Shown here piece by piece: positions 5,480 through 8,953 of a stretch of 8,953 nucleotides of DNA. Origin of the DNA: Planctomycetales bacterium (GTDB lineage Bacteria; Planctomycetota; UBA11346). The stretch is from NCBI GenBank assembly GCA_025362255.1, contig JANYGY010000132.1:1-8953 (forward strand). Direction: 5' to 3'. The position numbers and the translations under genes were made by a program. The notes under the pieces were generated by a model, which did not search any database, was not told where the DNA came from, and saw nothing but the letters and a program-made list of their open reading frames with translations. The first letter of the stretch is position 1, and each line of letters starts with the position of its first letter.

Positions 5480-6268
5480 TCAGGCCTCCAGCGCGATGCC
5501 GTCTGCGGTGCGGATCAACGGGCGGCTGACCAGGCCCAGCGCGTGCATCCGGGGCAGCAGATCATCGAGAGCGGCTAGACAGCGCTGGCGGTCAGCGGGT
5601 CGATCCGGCTCATGGCCATCGTGCAGCAGCATGATCGCCCGCGGCCCCAGCCCGGCACGCAGACGCTGAAGCATGACAGGCAACGGCGGCAAGGTGGTGT
5701 CGCGGCCACGACACGACCACGTCACGGTCCGCAGATCGAGCCGCCGTACCGCCATAGCCACCAGGGGATTCTTGAGCCCCACCGGTGGCCGGAACAACGT
5801 CGGTGCCGGTCTGCCGGTGAGGTCGGCCAAGACCTCTGCCCCACGAACGATATCGGCGGTGACCTTGGCGGGCAGCCAGGTACAGAAAAATCGCGAATGG
5901 CTGAATGAGTGCAGCCCCAGGGCATGGCCTTCGGCGCTGATCCGGCGCACCAGTGCCGGATGACGGCGGGCATTCTCACCGATCACAAAAAAAGTGGCGC
6001 GCTGGCCTGCAGCAGCCAAACGATCCAGCACGCGGGGCGTCACGTCCGGATGCGGACCGTCATCAAACGTGAGGGCCATGTGACGTTCGCCCGCAGGCAG
6101 ACGCCACCACACCGGCAGGTAGAAACTCGATCGGGGATCGACCACGCCCCAGGTGTGGATCGCCAGTGAAGCCCCGGCGAGCATCGGCAGCACCAGCGGA
6201 AAACCCGTCAGGGCGGCGCTCACTCCAATCGCCGCCAGCGGCGCATCGAGCATCAGGTGAGCGCGCAT
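5480..6268 (-). CDS. Membrane-anchored polysaccharide deacetylase (NodB homology, CE4), 262 aa
   Basis: An N-terminal hydrophobic region (about residues 10-42) anchors a NodB-type domain. Using the ATG at 6268, motif 1 is TFDDGPHPD (base Asp69, metal ligand Asp70), motif 2 is HSFSH at 120-124 (metal ligands), motif 3 is RPPVG at 160-164, motif 4 is the variant WSCRGRD, and motif 5 is LLHDG near 214-218. The metal triad is intact, so an active de-N- or de-O-acetylase is expected, acting at the membrane or periplasm. The substrate is unknown; within this cluster it could deacylate a sugar or lipid head group made with the GT2 enzyme. The start is uncertain: the frame opens at 6334 (284 aa), which would leave only five bases to the divergent gene at 6340. 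ATGs at 6268 and 6253 sit just before the membrane segment, so 6268 was chosen. It is the first gene of the operon. Confidence 0.86.
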   Translation of the reverse strand: MRAHLMLDAPLAAIGVSAALTGFPLVLPMLAGASLAIHTWGVVDPRSSFYLPVWWRLPAGERHMALTFDDGPHPDVTPRVLDRLAAAGQRATFFVIGENARRHPALVRRISAEGHALGLHSFSHSRFFCTWLPAKVTADIVRGAEVLADLTGRPAPTLFRPPVGLKNPLVAMAVRRLDLRTVTWSCRGRDTTLPPLPVMLQRLRAGLGPRAIMLLHDGHEPDRPADRQRCLAALDDLLPRMHALGLVSRPLIRTADGIALEA

Positions 6269-6339
6269 ACGATCATGCTGGCACGTCCCCCGACGAGCCA
6301 AGCGCATTGCGCAGAGCACGCTGAGCCATCTCATCCGCC
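6269..6339. promoter_or_regulatory. Divergent intergenic region presumed to carry both promoters
   Basis: About 70 bases separate the minus-strand operon from the plus-strand C45 gene, if the deacetylase starts at 6268. Both transcripts should begin in or near here. I see no convincing -10/-35 pair; a perfect 11-base palindrome (GCGCATTGCGC, within 6302-6313) is the only structured element. Confidence 0.3.
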
Positions 6340-8001
6340 ATGATCAAAATCCTGTCGTGCGCGCGGGGGGCTGCCGCCAGTGCACTGCTCCTGGCGGCCT
6401 GGCTGGTGATCGGGCTTCCGGCGGCGGGCATGCTGTTAGGCACCGTCGCCCCTCCGGCATTCACTGAACCGGCGGCTCAATCGGTGGTGATCGCCAGTGA
6501 CGGAAAGCGGACCTGGGGCGCGTCGTCGCGTCAGGCGATCGGCAGCATCACCCATGTCCATCTGGAAGGTGATCCCGCCACCATCGGCACCGCGCATGGG
6601 CTGCTCGTCGGCGATCTGATCACCAATCTCGAAGCGGACATGACCGCCACGTTTGTCGATCGGGTGCCGTCACTGGCTGCCCGCCACCTGATCCTCGGCA
6701 TGGTCGCCTTCAACAACCGTTCGCTCGTGCGTCATTTCACCTCTGACGAACTCACCGAGATATCGGCCTCGACCACGGCGCATGGTGCCGCCTGGGATAC
6801 CCTGCGCTGCCTTGGCCCTTCGTTCAGCCGCGGCCTGCAATACCACGCCCTGCACGACATCAGCCAGTACCTCATCGACAATCCGCTGGTGCGCCCGATC
6901 CAGGTCGGCTGCACCGCCCTGGCGGTGGGTGGCTCGCGGACCACCAATGGCCACCTGGTGGTGGGTCGGCTTTTCGATTTCGAAGGCGGCCCGCGATTCG
7001 ATCTCGACAAGGTCGTCTTCACCGTACGGCCCGAGCACGGCATCCCCTTTGTCCACGTCTGCTGGGGCGGCATGAGTGGCGCGGTCACCGGCTTCAATCA
7101 GGCGGGGCTGTGGGTGTCGATCAACGCCGCGGCGACCGCCGGCCAGGGGTTCGTCGGCCGACCCATCGTGATGGTCGTGCGCGACATCCTGGAACATTGC
7201 CGGACCATCGACGAAGCCGTGACCGTCGTGCGCGACGCCCAGGTTTTCGTGTCCGATGGCGTCATGCTCGTCAGCCGTGACGAGAACCAGGTCGTGGTGG
7301 TCGAGAAAGGCCCGACCGGCTGCGCCGTCCGCAGCTGGGCCGATGACCGACTCGTGTCGACCAATCATTTCCTCGCTCCGGAATGGGCCGCCGATCACCG
7401 TAATCAGGAAAGAATCGCGCGCGGCACGACGACCGTGCGCATGCAGAGAGTCGAAGAACTGCTGGCCCAGCGCGCGCAGCATGATCCAGCCTCGGTGCTG
7501 GCGATCCTGCGCGACCACGCCGGGCTTGGCGGCGCACCCGTCGGCTTTGGCAACCGCAGCACGATCAATGCCTGGATCGGTGCGCATCTGGTCGTCGCCG
7601 ACGTCACCGCCGGCATTTTATGGGTATCCGAACCCAGCCATGGCTTGGGCCTGATGCGACCCTTCGGGCTTTCCGGTCCCCTTGATGTGGCCCCCCTGCC
7701 CGCAGCCGACGAGCTGCCGCTGCTTGCGAGCAAAACCGAATACGACCAGCTGCGGATCGCCCTCGTGGCCGATCTCCACAACTCCGAAGCACCGGCACGG
7801 GCAGCGCGGATGCGCGAACTCAATCCGAATGGATTTGAGGCCGCGTGGCTCTCTGGCTTGGTCAGCACCGATTCAGCACAGCGAAAGAATTTCCTGCACA
7901 TGGCCCTGACCCTGCAACCGGCATATCCAGCTGACCGCGAAGCCATCGAAGCGGCGCTTGCGGGAAAGTCAGACCTACCGGTTGCGCAGACCCATCAATG
8001 A
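6340..8001 (+). CDS. C45/AAT-family autoproteolytic acyltransferase or hydrolase, 553 aa
   Basis: An Ntn-hydrolase of the acyl-CoA:6-aminopenicillanate acyltransferase (peptidase C45) family, whose members cut themselves to free an N-terminal Cys and then transfer or hydrolyse acyl amides. The N-terminus (MIKILSCARG, then a hydrophobic stretch about 11-37) is a signal peptide or anchor. GDPATIGTAHGLLVGD at 78-92 is the family's opening motif. The predicted cleavage and nucleophile is Cys191 in IQVGCTALAV, followed by GHLVVGRLFDFEGG (204-217) with Arg210 and Asp213, a GGMSGAVTGFNQAGL block at 243-257, and TNHF at 341-344. Residues after about 450 form an extra helical tail beyond the catalytic core. 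It is the only plus-strand gene among its neighbours and is convergent with the FAD enzyme (23-base gap). Relatives occur in flexirubin-type clusters; an acyl-transfer step on the pigment lipid is plausible. No ribosome site is evident. Confidence 0.85.
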   Translation: MIKILSCARGAAASALLLAAWLVIGLPAAGMLLGTVAPPAFTEPAAQSVVIASDGKRTWGASSRQAIGSITHVHLEGDPATIGTAHGLLVGDLITNLEADMTATFVDRVPSLAARHLILGMVAFNNRSLVRHFTSDELTEISASTTAHGAAWDTLRCLGPSFSRGLQYHALHDISQYLIDNPLVRPIQVGCTALAVGGSRTTNGHLVVGRLFDFEGGPRFDLDKVVFTVRPEHGIPFVHVCWGGMSGAVTGFNQAGLWVSINAAATAGQGFVGRPIVMVVRDILEHCRTIDEAVTVVRDAQVFVSDGVMLVSRDENQVVVVEKGPTGCAVRSWADDRLVSTNHFLAPEWAADHRNQERIARGTTTVRMQRVEELLAQRAQHDPASVLAILRDHAGLGGAPVGFGNRSTINAWIGAHLVVADVTAGILWVSEPSHGLGLMRPFGLSGPLDVAPLPAADELPLLASKTEYDQLRIALVADLHNSEAPARAARMRELNPNGFEAAWLSGLVSTDSAQRKNFLHMALTLQPAYPADREAIEAALAGKSDLPVAQTHQ

Positions 8002-8024
8002 CGGCGCGGCCCGACGCTCTGCAC

Positions 8025-8953
8025 TCAGGCCGCGGCCACCCGACGCTTCAGCATTTTCAGGAAAGCATTGTCGGGGTTGGTCGTATTGCCCGCCAATAAG
8101 CTGATGATTCCCTGATACACATCCGGTGTGCGCACGTCGCTGAAGAACAGATGGTCGATGAAGTGACCGTCATACCACAAACGGATGAAGGCGAAAAAAG
8201 TCGCCAGGTCGTGATCCGTGGCCGTGGCCCACGCGCTGAGATCCCCTTGCGGGCCGCCGGCATGCAAGGCCTGGCCCAGACGCCACCCGGCGCGGGTCGC
8301 GAGCAGGACACCCGACGAGAAGATCGGATCGATGAAGCCACCAGCATCGCCGATCATCGCATAGCGTGGACCATGGCGACCCCGGATGCGGTAACTGATG
8401 TTGGGGATGGAACGCACCGGCTCGGGAATCCGTCCCCCGAGCCGAGCCGCCAATTCCGGAAAATGCTTCAGATTATTGCGGAATACGTCAGCCAGACCGC
8501 CACCCTTGACCACGGCTTCGCGCTTGAGGACCAAGCCAACCGACCACTTGGCATCGGTCAGCGGAATCTGCCAACTCCAGCCGACGTCGGCATTTTTGGA
8601 GACCACGATGTCGCCGCGCTCTGCCCCAGGGATGAGCGGCAAGGCGTCGACATGGCCGAACACCGCTGCGCGCATCAGATCGTTGGCCCGATCAAGAGTC
8701 CCGAGCTGCCGCGCCAGCAGCGTGTCGCGACCACTGGCATCGATCACGAAGTCGACCTCGCACTGCGCCTCGCCTCCTTGGTAACGATAATGGATCAGCG
8801 GCAGTGTCCCGTCGAACTCGACCTGGCGCACAGCCGCGGGACACCTCAGCACGGCACCGTGCGCGACCGCATTGTTCAGCAGCAGGGTATCAAAATGCGC
8901 GCGTTCGACCTGATAAATCGAGGTCGGATCGCCGGGGAGCCCATCGGCAAAAG
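8025..8953 (-). CDS. FAD-dependent oxidoreductase of the flavin-halogenase type (C-terminal part; 5' end off window)
   Basis: The frame is open to the right edge, so the N-terminal FAD dinucleotide-binding motif and the true start lie beyond 8953. The first readable residues (FADGLPGDPTSIYQVERAHFDTLLLNNAVAHGA, split here: IYQVERAHFD then TLLLNNAV) match the central part of tryptophan-halogenase-like enzymes. Next come DFVIDASGRDTLLAR (FAD contact), the halogenase signature WxWxIP as WSWQIP (8562-8579), and the second FAD motif IGDAGGFIDPIFSSG, typical of the family. The catalytic Lys of true halogenases would be in the missing part, so halogenation and hydroxylation cannot be separated. Similar enzymes occur in xanthomonadin, aryl-polyene and flexirubin clusters. 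It converges on the C45 gene and is the first sign that the cluster continues to the right. Confidence 0.85.
   Translation of the reverse strand, partial: FADGLPGDPTSIYQVERAHFDTLLLNNAVAHGAVLRCPAAVRQVEFDGTLPLIHYRYQGGEAQCEVDFVIDASGRDTLLARQLGTLDRANDLMRAAVFGHVDALPLIPGAERGDIVVSKNADVGWSWQIPLTDAKWSVGLVLKREAVVKGGGLADVFRNNLKHFPELAARLGGRIPEPVRSIPNISYRIRGRHGPRYAMIGDAGGFIDPIFSSGVLLATRAGWRLGQALHAGGPQGDLSAWATATDHDLATFFAFIRLWYDGHFIDHLFFSDVRTPDVYQGIISLLAGNTTNPDNAFLKMLKRRVAAA

Noticed and set aside
4661..5578. 305-codon plus-strand open frame opposite the KS gene
   Set aside because: It is antisense to a KS with all catalytic motifs, has no recognisable domain and reads as low-complexity Arg/Gly/Ala/Pro text typical of high-GC shadow frames.
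6280..6310. Sigma-54 promoter suggested by TGGCACG
   Set aside because: The -24-like element is not followed by a TTGC -12 element at the required spacing.
6670..7587. 305-codon minus-strand open frame opposite the C45 gene
   Set aside because: Antisense shadow of a well-supported C45 protein; rich in His, Asp, Gly and Ala with no family motif.

Overview
The window is high-GC bacterial DNA for most of its length, with one visibly AT-richer, repeat-dense island at the left end (about 1-1110). I cannot name the species. Most starts lack a clear Shine-Dalgarno sequence. The gene content (flexirubin/aryl-polyene-type lipid pigment genes, an NsrR/globin pair, GTGTCCCC-type hairpin repeats) would fit a Gram-negative, either Pseudomonadota or the PVC group (Verrucomicrobiota, Planctomycetota, Lentisphaerota). 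That placement is inference only.

Layout. (A) 1-1110: an exact inverted repeat of 82 bp per arm (1-82/177-258) with a second perfect 21-bp hairpin nested in its left arm. Four copies of one repeat core occur between 54 and 355. A pair of about 41-nt direct repeats, each a hairpin, lies at 912-956 and 1013-1054, followed by a degenerate TTTGT/CCC tail. One unrecognised, probably exported protein gene (317-865, minus) lies inside, and its last codons are repeat DNA. (B) 1166-2048, minus: a nitric-oxide module, single-domain globin followed by NsrR, with a perfect 10-7-10 palindrome upstream of the globin as the candidate operator. (C) 2049-2282: intergenic, holding that palindrome plus two further stem-loops. 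(D) 2283-6268, minus: a tightly packed operon of polysaccharide deacetylase, condensing ketosynthase, a ketosynthase-like chain-length factor without the nucleophilic cysteine, a 20-codon small ORF with a strong ribosome binding site, and a GT2 glycosyltransferase fused to DUF2062. (E) 6340-8001, plus: a C45/AAT-family autoproteolytic acyltransferase or hydrolase, divergent from D. (F) 8025 to the right edge, minus: the C-terminal part of an FAD-dependent oxidoreductase of the flavin-halogenase type.

D, E and F together look like one side of an aryl-polyene/dialkylresorcinol (flexirubin, xanthomonadin-like) biosynthetic cluster. The ketosynthase and chain-length factor would build the polyene, the FAD enzyme would modify the aromatic head or chain, and the GT2-DUF2062, deacetylase and C45 enzymes would transfer, trim or attach it to a membrane lipid. 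The carrier protein, ketoreductase, dehydratase, ligase and exporter expected of such a cluster are absent here and would lie to the right. The most original points are the small coupled ORF at 3413-3475, the repeat-derived C-terminus in the island, and the palindrome in front of the globin.
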